Origin: JAEUKA01 sp044228505
GTDB lineage: Bacteria > Myxococcota_A > Polyangia > Palsa-1104 > JAEUJZ01
Length of the DNA: 64,000 bases
Reading direction: 5' to 3'
Assembly: GCA_044228505.1 (NCBI GenBank)
Contig: JBGAUT010000002.1
Span: 248,001 to 312,000 of the forward strand
The notes below the pieces were generated by a model, which saw only the letters and a list, made by a program, of their open reading frames with translations, searched no databases and had not been told where the DNA came from. This document shows, in pieces, positions 34,171 through 43,230 of the stretch. Numbering within the stretch: position 1 is the stretch's first letter; each line of letters opens with the position of its first letter. The position numbers were made by a program, and so were the translations under genes.

Positions 34171-34857
34171 ATGCACCACGTTCGGATCGCTCCCTCCCTA
34201 TTGGCGGCTGACTTTGGCCGTCTTGCCGAAGAAGTTACCGCCGTCGAGCGCGCTTCTGCAGACCTTATCCACATCGATGTGATGGACGGTCACTTTGTCC
34301 CAAACCTGACGCTCGGGCCGGTGGTCATTGAGGCGGTGCGTCGCGTCACCAAGCTACCGCTCGATGTCCACCTGATGATCGAGGAGCCGGAGCGCTGGGT
34401 CGATGCCTACGCCAAGGCCGGTGCCGACATCTTGCATGTCCATCCCGAGGTCTGTCCGCACCTCCATCGCGTCGTGCAGCAGATTCGTCATGCGGGGATG
34501 CAGGCGGCGGTGGTCTTAAATCCGGCGACGCCACTGCACGTGCTCGACTACGTGCTCGATGAGCTGTCGACCGTGCTGGTGATGAGCGTCAATCCCGGCT
34601 TCGGTGGTCAGTCCTTTATCCCGAGCGCGCTCGGTAAGATCACGGCCCTGCGACGGATGATCAGCGAGCGTGGGCTTTCCGATGTGGTCAGTATTTCCGT
34701 CGATGGTGGCATCAAGCTCGACAATGCCGCCGAGGTGGTGGCTGCTGGGGCGACGGTGCTGGTATCAGGCAGCGGGATCTTTGCGACCCCTGATTACACG
34801 CGGACCATCACCGAGATGCGTGCTCGCGGAACCAGCGCTCTGCATCGGCACGGCTAG
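34171..34857 (+). CDS. rpe: Ribulose-phosphate 3-epimerase
   Basis: 228 residues. Interconverts ribulose 5-phosphate and xylulose 5-phosphate in the pentose phosphate pathway or Calvin cycle. TIM-barrel signature motifs are IAPSLLAADFGRL, HIDVMDGHFVPNLTLGP (metal-binding H and D), DVHLMIEEPERW, VMSVNPGFGGQSFIP, and SVDGGIKLDN followed by VLVSGSGIF. ATG 34171 was chosen over GTG 34153 because the latter would lie inside the hairpin described above. Confidence 0.95.
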   Translation: MHHVRIAPSLLAADFGRLAEEVTAVERASADLIHIDVMDGHFVPNLTLGPVVIEAVRRVTKLPLDVHLMIEEPERWVDAYAKAGADILHVHPEVCPHLHRVVQQIRHAGMQAAVVLNPATPLHVLDYVLDELSTVLVMSVNPGFGGQSFIPSALGKITALRRMISERGLSDVVSISVDGGIKLDNAAEVVAAGATVLVSGSGIFATPDYTRTITEMRARGTSALHRHG

Positions 34858-34920
34858 GGTCTGAAACGGCGGCTTTCACTTGGGTTTGTGGCGCGACGGT
34901 GGCGGCCAGTGTTGGCAAAT

Positions 34921-34949
34921 TTTACCTGTCTGATCCGGTCATGTATGCT
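34921..34949 (+). promoter_or_regulatory. Possible sigma-70-like promoter for a leaderless transcript
   Basis: TTTACC at 34921-34926 and TATGCT at 34944-34949 are separated by 17 bp. The predicted transcription start would fall at about 34956, one base before the ATG of the ribbon-helix-helix gene, so the message would be leaderless; no Shine-Dalgarno sequence is seen there. The match to the consensus is partial. Confidence 0.35.
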
Positions 34950-34956
34950 TTGGCGC

Positions 34957-35160
34957 ATGTCTCGTAGGAAGGTCTCGACGACGATCTACATCACCGAGGA
35001 ACAGAACATGGAGCTGAAGCGGCTCCATGAGATCACCAAGGTTCCCGTCGCCGAGTACATTCGCCAAGGAATCGACATCATCCTCGAGCGGCATCGGCAG
35101 TTGACCAGCCCACAGCGCCAACTCGACTTTGAGTCGCTGCTGCTCGCCAAGCGAGATTGA
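34957..35160 (+). CDS. Ribbon-helix-helix DNA-binding protein
   Basis: 67 residues from ATG 34957. KVSTTIYITEEQNMELKRLHEITKVPVAEYIRQGIDIILER has the CopG/Arc pattern: one beta strand followed by two helices with a conserved Val/Glu turn. Such proteins bind DNA as dimers, often autoregulating small operons. No toxin partner follows it; the next gene is a kinase 92 bp downstream. Longer in-frame starts were rejected because the extra residues look non-conserved. Confidence 0.8.
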   Translation: MSRRKVSTTIYITEEQNMELKRLHEITKVPVAEYIRQGIDIILERHRQLTSPQRQLDFESLLLAKRD

Positions 35161-35642
35161 GCATCTTTCTTCCTGTGGAACATCTGCTCGGGTTAAAGTG
35201 ATCCTGAGACTCTCTGCGCTCGCTCGACGCGCCTAGGAGGGTCTGCAAGGACATGGAGCAGCGACGGTTCGGTCAATACCGCGTGGTACGGCGACTCGGC
35301 ACCGGAGGCATGGCCTCGGTGTACGAAGCGGTCCATGAGCCGTCGGGGCAGCGGTCGGCTGTCAAGGTACTTCACCAGACATTTGCGCAGAACAGCGATG
35401 TCCTCAATCGCTTTTTTAACGAAGCGAAGGCCGCGAACCTGGTCGTTCATCCTGGGGTCGTTCACATCTACGAATGCGGGATGGCACCGGGCGGCGTGGC
35501 GTACCTGGCGATGGAGTATCTCGATGGCGTGAGCCTGCACGAGCGGCTCTACCAAGCCGGCGGAACCCTACCCGAGGGCACAGTCCTTCAACTGGGAGAG
35601 CAAGCCGCGTCGGCCCTATCCGTGATGCACGAACGCAAAATC

Positions 35643-35653
35643 GTTCACAGGGA
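35643..35653 (+). repeat. Left copy of the 11-bp direct repeat bounding the insertion
   Basis: GTTCACAGGGA, identical to 46021-46031. The base before differs (C here, A at the right copy) and the base after differs (A here, T at the right copy), so the repeat is exactly 11 bp. It spans the Val-His-Arg codons and the first two bases of the catalytic Asp codon. Confidence 0.95.
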
Positions 35654-35667
35654 ACTATTTCAGGAGT

Positions 35668-35682
35668 TTTCTCGTCGAGAAA
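35668..35682. repeat. Palindrome near the left end of the inserted segment
   Basis: TTTCTCG and CGAGAAA flank a single T, 14 bp inside the left boundary. It could be a recombinase arm or core-binding site. A partial match to one arm (TTCTCGA) lies about 10 bp inside the right boundary, in inverted relation. Confidence 0.4.
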
Positions 35683-35856
35683 GTCTATAGATAAAAATCA
35701 AGGAAACGCCCGAGGAACGAGGCCATGTGGTTGACCGCAGCTGGCGAATGAGCCCATGCTACGGTATGCGACCAGTCGGAATCTCTGCCGCAGATTCGTC
35801 AGACCTCGGCGGGCTTGCTCGTGAGTGCTGAAAATCTCGCCTACATACCGGGAGTG

Positions 35857-38800
35857 ATGATCGGTTCTTATGAACTCCTTAGGCCACTTGGCAAGGGAGG
35901 AATGGGAATCGTCTTTGAAGCACGCCGACGAGCGGCGGCTGAGGCTGTAGCGCTCAAGACGGTCCGAACGGCTCACCCGTATCTGCTTAGCAGCATCCGT
36001 CGTGAAATCCAGCGTTTGCGACGACTCTCTCATCCCGGAGTGGTGCGAATACTCGACGATGGCACCCATGCTGGGCTCCCGTGGTATGCGATGGAGCTTC
36101 TCGAAGGACGTACGCTCGAGCAAGAGATCGAGTGGAGCAGCGAGTCGGGGTCGAGGCACTCCAGGTCGAGCACAGCGGATACCACTACGCTTGGAGGCAA
36201 CCTCGCTACCATCGATGGTGCCTGTGCCGAGCCCGCTCCGAATCAGCCTGCCCCAGTAACGTTCCGAGGCGAGCGCGGTCCGCTGGTGAGCGAGGCGATC
36301 CCGGATTTCCTGGCAGTCATTCGTCAGCTATGCGACGTGCTGGTCTACATCCACGGAGAAGGGGTGGTTCACCGTGACTTAAAGCCGAGTAACGTGTTTG
36401 TGCGGGATAGTGGCCAGCCGGTGCTCGTGGACTTCGGCCTGGTGCTGTCCTACATCGGCCCCGACGGTCGCGAGGTGTTGCAAGTTGACTCGACGACGGG
36501 GGGAACGATCGCCTACATGGCCCCCGAACAGTTGTATGGCGATTTGGTCGATGCCCGCGCCGACATTTTTGCACTCGGCTGCATCCTGTACGAGGGGCTG
36601 ACCGGGCAACTACCGTTTCCGGAAACGATTCAGGCACGCATCAACTGTAACTTTGCCGCACCACTTCGCCCATCGCGGTTCTCTCCGACGGTTGAACCAT
36701 GGCTCGATTCGCTGGTGCTCCAGATGTTGGCACCGGACCGTCGAGATCGTGTCGGTCATGCCTCTGATGTATCGGCGGTGCTTGCGGAGCGGGCAAAACT
36801 CACTGTGCCGGTCTCCGATGCGGTCATCGGGCCCACGCGGAGCTATCTGTACCGCGCCGGCTTTGCGGGTCGCGCTGGCATCCTGAGCGATTTGACCGAC
36901 TGGGCGCGGCGGCTCTTCCTGGGGTCAGGCGAGTTCATTTTGCTCAACGGCGAGAGTGGCAGCGGCAAAACACGACTGCTGAGCGAGCTGGTACGGCAGG
37001 CGACGTCGGCCAAGGTGAACGTGATCGCCAGCGAGTGTCCGTCGATCGATGTGACGCCCAATACCAGTCGGATCATCCACCATGGACCCCTTGCTCCGCT
37101 GCGTCCGTGCTTGCTCCTTTTGGCCGATCTGTGTCGAAGTAACGGACTTGGTCATCTGGAGGGACTACAGGCCAGGCATCTGCTGGTTCTGGCGGCGATA
37201 GAGCCAGCGCTTGGAGAGCTGCCCGAGGTGTCGGTGCTCACCGATGCACAGACCCTGCCGGTGGAAGCGGTGAAGCACCGGGTGTTGACCGCAGCCGTCG
37301 AAGCCATCGTTGCGCTGTCGAAGCGAGCACCGCTGCTGCTGGTGTTTGATGACCTCCAGTGGGCGGACGAGCTGACCCTGGATCTGCTGTCGTATTTGGC
37401 TTCGGATGTGGTGCGTCATGCCCGGCTGATGATTGTCGGCGGTTTTCGCAGCGAGGAAACCACCGCCCCGCTGGCCGCATTGTCCCAGGGAGAAAACGTC
37501 CACACCCTGTCTCTCGAACGACTGGACGTAGACGCGGTCGGGATGCTTTTGGCGGACATGCTGGCGGTGTCTTCGCCACCCATGGAACTCGTCCATTTCG
37601 TCGCAGAACATGCCGCTGGGAATCCCTTTTTTATCAACGAATACCTACACACGATCGTTGATGAAGGACTGCTGCGACGGAATCGCTATGGGGAGTGGGC
37701 GCTTGCGGATGCAGCGGGAGGCAATGCGTCAACGGAGTCGTGGCTGTCGCGCTTACAACGGCTCGAACTGCCGCGAACGCTGCGTGCCATTGTGGAGCGA
37801 CGGCTGCGAGGACTTGACCCGCAGCTTGCCGAGGTGATCGCGATCGGGGCTCTGCTGGGGCGCGAGTTTGGCGCGGAGCTGCTGAGTGAGCTGTGCTCGC
37901 TGTCCGAACCGGCGCTTGCCGATGCGCTAAACGATGCCATTCGCCGACAGATTTTGGAGACGGCGGGCGGAGGACGCTACCGCTTCACACACGACAAGCT
38001 GCGCGAGGCCTCCTATGAATCGATCTCGGCTGTGCGCAAGCGGGAACTGCACAGCGCAGCGGCGGTTGCGATGGAACGGCTAGGGGTGAGCGCCACCGAG
38101 CTGACCGAGCTAGCCAATCACTTTTCCAAAGCCGAGATTCCCGGCAAAGCGATCGAATACCTACGTCGAGCGAGTGAACAAGCGCTGGCGGCTGGGGCGC
38201 ATAAACAGGCGGTGCCTCTGCTTGCACGAGCGTTCGAGCATGCCGATGCGCCTACTGCTTCGACCACGAAGGACGAGCGCGCAAAACTGCACCGACTGTA
38301 CGCGGATGCACTGTTTGGCATTGGGGACAACGACGGTAGCCTCTTCCATGCCGAAGCGGCGCTGAAATCGCTCGGGATGACACTGCCCCAAACGACGCTG
38401 CGCTGGACGCTGATGCTGCTGGTGCAGTGCGCTGAGCAGCTCGTGCGCATCACCAAAGAGCCAGTCGTGGCAGCGTCTCCTCCGGACGAGGCACGGCGGA
38501 TCGAGCTGGCCCTTGCCGCCGGTCGACTGTCTTCCTCTTACTTTTCGGCGCACCAGTCACAGCTCCTGGTAATGACCGCGACGTTTCTTGCCGCCAACCT
38601 TGCCGATCGTGCTGGGCCTCGGGGCGCTCGTTCGCTTCCCTACTCTATTTTGGGCTGCACCGCTGGCTTCTTCAGGATGGACAGGCTCTCGGCGCTCTAT
38701 TTCAAACGGGCCAGGGAAGATGCGCAGCGACGTGGCGACCGTGCGGTAGAGGCAGTGATTGCGATTCCAGAGTGCTCCCTGTTTCAGGGCATGGCGCGGT

Positions 38801-39648
38801 GGGACTCGCTGGTGTCATTGAGCGATTCAGCAGCAGCGATTGCCGAGCAGGTCGATGATCGCTTGGCCTTTGAGGCGCTACATCTCATCCGAGGCGGTAG
38901 CGAGCTACTGACCGGAGATCTATCACCGGCCACCCGCCGTTTGGGCGACATCGTCCGTGGTTCAGAGGGGCGTGGGGCGCTGCTAAACCACGGCTGGGCA
39001 TCAGCGATGTTAGGAATCGCAGAGCTGTGGTCCGGTCGTCCTCAGTCGGCGCGTGAGCTGGCCAGGATTTCACGCAAGGACTTCTCTCGGGATCGGGGAA
39101 GTGCAGTGGCCAATGCGCTCGCGGTGGAAGCCGCAGCCAATTGGCAGCTCGGTGACAAGGCGGCGGCGCTCGCGGTTGCCCAAGAGTCGCTCCAGGCCTT
39201 GGATCGAGGACCGGTGCTGTTTCAGATGTGGCCAGCTTGCACGCTGCTTTCCTGGGTTCTCCTGGAACTGTGGGAAGAGGCCCAAGAGACGGGCTCTGCG
39301 GATGAGCGGGTGCTGCGTAAGACCGCGCTGGCGGCTTGTCGCGCCACCAGCGCACTCGGTCGAATCTGCCCGATTGGCGTTCCCTTTTCGCTGCGAGCGT
39401 GGGGAGTTGTGGCTCGGATTCTGGGACAGCGCACCCGTTCAGCGAAGCGCCTTGCGGCGGCAATGGAGCGAGCCGAAGAGCTACGGATGCCGGTCGCACT
39501 CGCGGAAGCCAGTATTGAGCTTGGACGTACCCTCAAAGACGATGCGAACCGTCGCGAGCAGCTACTCCAGCGCGCACGGCAAGTGGCGACTAAGGTAGGA
39601 TGCCTCCTACTCGCGGACCGAGCGCAAAAGCTGCTCACCCAAAACTAG
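35857..39648 (+). CDS. Ser/Thr kinase fused to AAA/STAND ATPase and TPR region (PknK-like)
   Basis: 1263 residues from ATG 35857 (TTG 35815 also possible). The kinase domain has GKGGMGIV, lysine K34, HRDLKPSN with H172, DFG at 192-194 and IAYMAPEQ, so it looks active, but has a Ser/Thr-rich insertion at about 93-145. A P-loop GESGSGKT (365-372) and Walker B LLLVFDDLQWAD mark a predatory-type AAA ATPase module, followed by a winged-helix-like region and about 500 residues of TPR-like helices. Such proteins couple signal-dependent oligomerisation to phosphorylation. It lies 23 bp before the terpene cyclase gene in the same direction and may regulate the cassette. Confidence 0.9.
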   Translation: MIGSYELLRPLGKGGMGIVFEARRRAAAEAVALKTVRTAHPYLLSSIRREIQRLRRLSHPGVVRILDDGTHAGLPWYAMELLEGRTLEQEIEWSSESGSRHSRSSTADTTTLGGNLATIDGACAEPAPNQPAPVTFRGERGPLVSEAIPDFLAVIRQLCDVLVYIHGEGVVHRDLKPSNVFVRDSGQPVLVDFGLVLSYIGPDGREVLQVDSTTGGTIAYMAPEQLYGDLVDARADIFALGCILYEGLTGQLPFPETIQARINCNFAAPLRPSRFSPTVEPWLDSLVLQMLAPDRRDRVGHASDVSAVLAERAKLTVPVSDAVIGPTRSYLYRAGFAGRAGILSDLTDWARRLFLGSGEFILLNGESGSGKTRLLSELVRQATSAKVNVIASECPSIDVTPNTSRIIHHGPLAPLRPCLLLLADLCRSNGLGHLEGLQARHLLVLAAIEPALGELPEVSVLTDAQTLPVEAVKHRVLTAAVEAIVALSKRAPLLLVFDDLQWADELTLDLLSYLASDVVRHARLMIVGGFRSEETTAPLAALSQGENVHTLSLERLDVDAVGMLLADMLAVSSPPMELVHFVAEHAAGNPFFINEYLHTIVDEGLLRRNRYGEWALADAAGGNASTESWLSRLQRLELPRTLRAIVERRLRGLDPQLAEVIAIGALLGREFGAELLSELCSLSEPALADALNDAIRRQILETAGGGRYRFTHDKLREASYESISAVRKRELHSAAAVAMERLGVSATELTELANHFSKAEIPGKAIEYLRRASEQALAAGAHKQAVPLLARAFEHADAPTASTTKDERAKLHRLYADALFGIGDNDGSLFHAEAALKSLGMTLPQTTLRWTLMLLVQCAEQLVRITKEPVVAASPPDEARRIELALAAGRLSSSYFSAHQSQLLVMTATFLAANLADRAGPRGARSLPYSILGCTAGFFRMDRLSALYFKRAREDAQRRGDRAVEAVIAIPECSLFQGMARWDSLVSLSDSAAAIAEQVDDRLAFEALHLIRGGSELLTGDLSPATRRLGDIVRGSEGRGALLNHGWASAMLGIAELWSGRPQSARELARISRKDFSRDRGSAVANALAVEAAANWQLGDKAAALAVAQESLQALDRGPVLFQMWPACTLLSWVLLELWEEAQETGSADERVLRKTALAACRATSALGRICPIGVPFSLRAWGVVARILGQRTRSAKRLAAAMERAEELRMPVALAEASIELGRTLKDDANRREQLLQRARQVATKVGCLLLADRAQKLLTQN

Positions 39649-39671
39649 TTGCCTCACCACCAGAGAGCCTC

Positions 39672-41564
39672 ATGAACAACGTGTCACCAGCCGAAATTAG
39701 CCGTGCCATCGAGCGTGCACAAACGGGTCTCTTCGCCATCCAATCTCCAGACGGTGCGTGGCGCAGCGCCGATGTTGCGGGACCACCGACCACAGGGTGG
39801 GCCTTGGTGGCTCTGTCCTACCTTGGTGTGGCCGGTCAGTTCGACGTGGCTGGAGCGGTGCGGTTTCTGCTGTTTCGACAGCTCCCGGATGGTTCGTTTC
39901 CAGACTATCCCAGTGATGAAAAAGGTTCTCTGGCCGCCACCGCAGCCTGTTACGCCGGGCTATACGCAGTGGGTACCGATCCGACCAGCGAGCCGATGAA
40001 GCGAGCATGGGCATCGATTCTGCGACACGGAGGCTTTTCGGCCACAGACCCGGTGACCCAGACGTTTTTGGCTGCCGCTGGTCTGATTTCTCCGTCGGCT
40101 CTCATCGATATGCCGATGGGATGGATGCTGATTCCGGGATCGCGATTCCTGATCGGGCAGCGCATTAACACCGCGTTTCAGCTGATCTTGAGTGCATTAC
40201 CGGGACTGATCCGGGGCCTGAAGCAGCGCCGAGAGGTGCCCGTTCCGGCCCAAAATCTATGCCAGTGGATGGAACGGGACAACCTCATTCGCTACCTTCG
40301 GAAGGTGCAGGATCCGTCGGGAAACTGGCAGGGAACCCTGTTTCATACCACGTTGTGTGCGATGACGTTGTACGCGCTTGGGGTGCCGCGTAACGATCCG
40401 GCGATCACCCGTGCGCTGGCCTATGTTCCGAAGTGGCGCTACGACATCCCGGCCATCGCGGGGAGTGAACGGATGTGGTGCTTTGTTCCGTACAACTCCG
40501 AAACCTGGGACACTGCGTTGTGCGTCTCTGCGCTCGTGAAGAGTGGCATCGTAGAGGAAGATCCTCGCATCCGTCGTGGGGTGGCGTACATGCTGTCCAC
40601 GCAGGGCAAGGTCGACGAGCCCCGCGAGTGGCAGAATCCGGCCCCTTGCTCACCCCGCTACGGAGGCTGGGCGTTTGAGGAGTCCAACTCCTATAACCTG
40701 GACTGCGACTCTACCTCGCAGGTACTGCGGGCTCTGTCTGCGACCAGCAAGCTGTCTTCGGTTGCTGATGCCACGAAAGAAGGGATGGCTTGGCTGCGGG
40801 GCATGCAGAATCCAGATGGAGGCTGGCCGTCGTTTACCCGAGGTCAGGCGAGCAAGCCAGCGGGGCCCTATCCGCTCGGGACGTTTATGCCGAGCGACTC
40901 TTTCAAAGACCTCCTTAGCATGGTCGGCAGCGCATTTTTGACCTTTGGCGATCCCGCGACCGAAGATTTGACCGGACGGGTGCTGCAAGCGCTGGGACTG
41001 CTTGGCTATCGCCTGCCCGATCCGATGGTCAAAAAGGCTGTCGAATTTGTGCGAAGTCAGTTGTTCGATAACGGCGTGTGGTGGGGACGTTGGGAATGCA
41101 ATTTTCTCCCAAGCTCTGCCTACATCTTGCTCGGACTTTCGGCAGTGGGTGAGGATCTACAGGCACCCTACATCCGTCGAGCAGTGGCCTGGATCGAGTC
41201 GCACCAAAACGCGGATGGCGGATTTGGCGAGAGCATCGATTCCTACGGTAACTTGGCCTACGCTGGGATCGGACAGAGCACTCCCTACACCACCGGGCTG
41301 ATTGTCTCTGCACTGCTCGCGGTGGGCGGCTCGTCCGATTGCATCGACCGGGCTGTGGGATTTCTGCTTCTGACGCAGCGTGAAGACGGACTGTGGCCAG
41401 GACTCGGTTACATGTTGGTGATGAATGCGCCGCTTCCGTTCTACAAACTTCCCGCCGATGTCTGGTCGGTACCGCTCGAAGCATTGGCCGATTACTGGAC
41501 ACGGGGTGGGGGCGTAAATCGCGTAAATCCCCAGCAGCCCAGTGCCGGTAGTCCGCAGCGATAG
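39672..41564 (+). CDS. Squalene-hopene-cyclase-like class II terpene cyclase
   Basis: 630 residues, normal cyclase length. Two alpha-barrel domains with QW-type repeats: DGAWRSADVAGPP, DGSFPDYP, DGGWPSF, DGGFGES, DGLWPG. The segments ETWDTALCVSAL and GGWAFEESNSYN precede the protonation motif, as in squalene-hopene cyclase, but that motif reads DCDS (D344-S347) instead of DxDD. Two aspartates, including the usual proton donor, remain. The substrate is probably a C30 isoprenoid such as squalene; a shorter prenyl substrate is possible. The gene follows the kinase by 23 bp and overlaps the convergent flavoenzyme gene by 73 bp. Confidence 0.87.
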   Translation: MNNVSPAEISRAIERAQTGLFAIQSPDGAWRSADVAGPPTTGWALVALSYLGVAGQFDVAGAVRFLLFRQLPDGSFPDYPSDEKGSLAATAACYAGLYAVGTDPTSEPMKRAWASILRHGGFSATDPVTQTFLAAAGLISPSALIDMPMGWMLIPGSRFLIGQRINTAFQLILSALPGLIRGLKQRREVPVPAQNLCQWMERDNLIRYLRKVQDPSGNWQGTLFHTTLCAMTLYALGVPRNDPAITRALAYVPKWRYDIPAIAGSERMWCFVPYNSETWDTALCVSALVKSGIVEEDPRIRRGVAYMLSTQGKVDEPREWQNPAPCSPRYGGWAFEESNSYNLDCDSTSQVLRALSATSKLSSVADATKEGMAWLRGMQNPDGGWPSFTRGQASKPAGPYPLGTFMPSDSFKDLLSMVGSAFLTFGDPATEDLTGRVLQALGLLGYRLPDPMVKKAVEFVRSQLFDNGVWWGRWECNFLPSSAYILLGLSAVGEDLQAPYIRRAVAWIESHQNADGGFGESIDSYGNLAYAGIGQSTPYTTGLIVSALLAVGGSSDCIDRAVGFLLLTQREDGLWPGLGYMLVMNAPLPFYKLPADVWSVPLEALADYWTRGGGVNRVNPQQPSAGSPQR

Positions 41565-43180
41565 AGCACCGCATCAAGCGCACGCAGCGGCAACGACAGA
41601 AGTGGCTGCTTGGTCTTATAGACCCGGCAGCGCTTCGTCGGAGAATTGGCTGCATCGAGGATCGCGTTCGCGGCCTCGCGTGCGACCTGATTGGTTCCTT
41701 CTGCGGACGCAAAGTCCATGCAGTGCTGCATCCACTCAGAGGCCATAACGAGATTGGGAATCTCGGTCTTGGCCTGCGGTCGCGACGTCCATGCGCCGCA
41801 GGTGGTGATAAACAGGCTCTCTAGGTTCTGATCCTGCCGTTCGGGACCACGGGGGAAGGTGATGTCCGGATCGATGAAAAAGGACTGTACATCCTGGGGC
41901 CGAACCGCCTCTCCATGCGATGCCAGGCTCGCGTTGAGCTGCGCCAGTACTTCTTCATAGATTTCCTGCGGATTGCACTGGTTCGCCGGCTTGTGAAAGA
42001 TCACTCCTTTGGTATTCCAGTCGGAAATGATCACCGAAAATGCCTCGGCCGAATCCCCATTGCCATACGCGGGCCAGTTGAAGTCCGGCCAGAACTGAGC
42101 CTGCGAAACCGAGGTCAGTGCCCACGGCGAGTCTGCGTACCCAACATGTCCGCGCACCAGCGGCAGCTGTCGATTGAGGAAGATCTGGACGCCATTCATC
42201 CAGCCCGTGACCAGCTCACCAATGCGCGAAAGCGACGGGGCTGCTCGCCTGATTTCCGGTGTCAGCTTGTGCACCGCGACGTTCAAGGGGAGCGCGCACA
42301 CATAGTAGTCCGCCTCGACCCGAGACAGCGTACCGCCTTCCTCGACCATTGCAGAGGTGATGCGTCGGCCATCGCACTCCAGCGAAACCAGCGTGGCCGG
42401 CATGCGGAGGTCGCCGCCTAGCTTGACAAGCTGCGCAACCCACGGCTCCACCCACAGCATCTGTTCCGGTCCATCGAGTAGGCGGTCGATGGTGCGGCCC
42501 GGAAAGAATCCGTAGCTGAACATCTGGATCATCGCATCGCCAAGGGTGCGCGTGCTGGCCTCTTCCGGTCGAACCGCAATCAGCGCGAGCGATGGCAAGC
42601 TACCAATGAGTCGCTGATACTCCGGTGACATCCGCTCGGCTTCGACGAAGTCCCACCAACTGACCTCGTCAAACTCGGTGATGCGTCGCTCACGACACGT
42701 TCCCAGGAACGCCAGCGCCCGTCCGATGAAAAACGCCATCTCCGCAGGCGGAATCTTGTACATGAGGACTCGGAACGCATGCAGCGCTTCGAGGAGCCAC
42801 TCGAGCGAAAACTTGAATGCGGCCGGAATCTTGGTCGAAGGATCGCTCTGTCGAGCCAGAAGTTCCGCGTCACCTTCGACGATGTGCTCAAATACGCTCT
42901 TCCCGCTGAGCGACGGGATTCGCTTCATGGTGTCCGGTAGATTCTTGTAAAAACCGGGGAAGAAGTGAAATCCGTGCTGACCCGGTAAGTCTTCCCGACC
43001 ACCTGTGCCGCTGCCGGGGACCGGCATTCCGCGTACTTTGCCCCCCCAGTGGCTCTTTTCATAGACGGTGACGGAGAATCCTCTTTCTAGAAGTTCCTGC
43101 GCGACCGATAGACCGCCGACGCCACCACCGAAGATTGCGACACGAGGTTTTGCCGAAGAACCGGATGTGGACAGAGACAT
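41492..43180 (-). CDS. Phytoene-desaturase / hydroxysqualene-dehydroxylase-like FAD enzyme
   Basis: 562 residues from ATG 43180. N-terminal dinucleotide fold VAIFGGGVGGLSVAQELLERGFSVTVYE, then a loop HWGGKVRG of the amine-oxidase/phytoene desaturase superfamily, and a C-terminal FAD-closing region (IPNLVMASEWMQHCMDFASAEGTNQVAREAANAIL). It should oxidise or dehydrate an isoprenoid, and its location next to a terpene cyclase points to precursor formation (HpnE-like) or ring desaturation. Its 3-prime end lies within the cyclase's last 73 bp on the opposite strand. It is probably cotranscribed with the upstream monooxygenase (50-bp gap). Confidence 0.85.
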   Translation of the reverse strand: MSLSTSGSSAKPRVAIFGGGVGGLSVAQELLERGFSVTVYEKSHWGGKVRGMPVPGSGTGGREDLPGQHGFHFFPGFYKNLPDTMKRIPSLSGKSVFEHIVEGDAELLARQSDPSTKIPAAFKFSLEWLLEALHAFRVLMYKIPPAEMAFFIGRALAFLGTCRERRITEFDEVSWWDFVEAERMSPEYQRLIGSLPSLALIAVRPEEASTRTLGDAMIQMFSYGFFPGRTIDRLLDGPEQMLWVEPWVAQLVKLGGDLRMPATLVSLECDGRRITSAMVEEGGTLSRVEADYYVCALPLNVAVHKLTPEIRRAAPSLSRIGELVTGWMNGVQIFLNRQLPLVRGHVGYADSPWALTSVSQAQFWPDFNWPAYGNGDSAEAFSVIISDWNTKGVIFHKPANQCNPQEIYEEVLAQLNASLASHGEAVRPQDVQSFFIDPDITFPRGPERQDQNLESLFITTCGAWTSRPQAKTEIPNLVMASEWMQHCMDFASAEGTNQVAREAANAILDAANSPTKRCRVYKTKQPLLSLPLRALDAVLYRCGLPALGCWGFTRFTPPPRVQ

Positions 43181-43230
43181 TGCTCCATCATGGACTACAG
43201 GCGGGAGCAGATTCAACAGCGCAAGCGAGT

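Larger units (their letters stand above)
35253..35690 (+). pseudogene. 5-prime half of a Ser/Thr kinase gene interrupted at its HRD codons
   Basis: Encodes the kinase N-lobe and the start of the C-lobe: GTGGMASV (residues 16-23), ATP lysine K38, YLAMEYLDGVSL, then ERKIVHR. At 35654 kinase sequence stops abruptly and continues as unrelated ELFQEFSRRESL to a stop at 35688-35690, giving a 145-residue product without catalytic Asp or DFG. The missing remainder resumes at 46032. Joining 35253-35653 to 46032-47055 gives 1425 nt, exactly 475 codons, and reads VHRDLKPENVM through the junction. As it stands it cannot be an active kinase. Confidence 0.92.

Noticed and set aside
35253..35690. Intact 145-residue small kinase-like protein
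   Set aside because: It stops in the middle of the catalytic loop, and the remainder of the same kinase resumes in frame after an 11-bp repeat 10.4 kb away.
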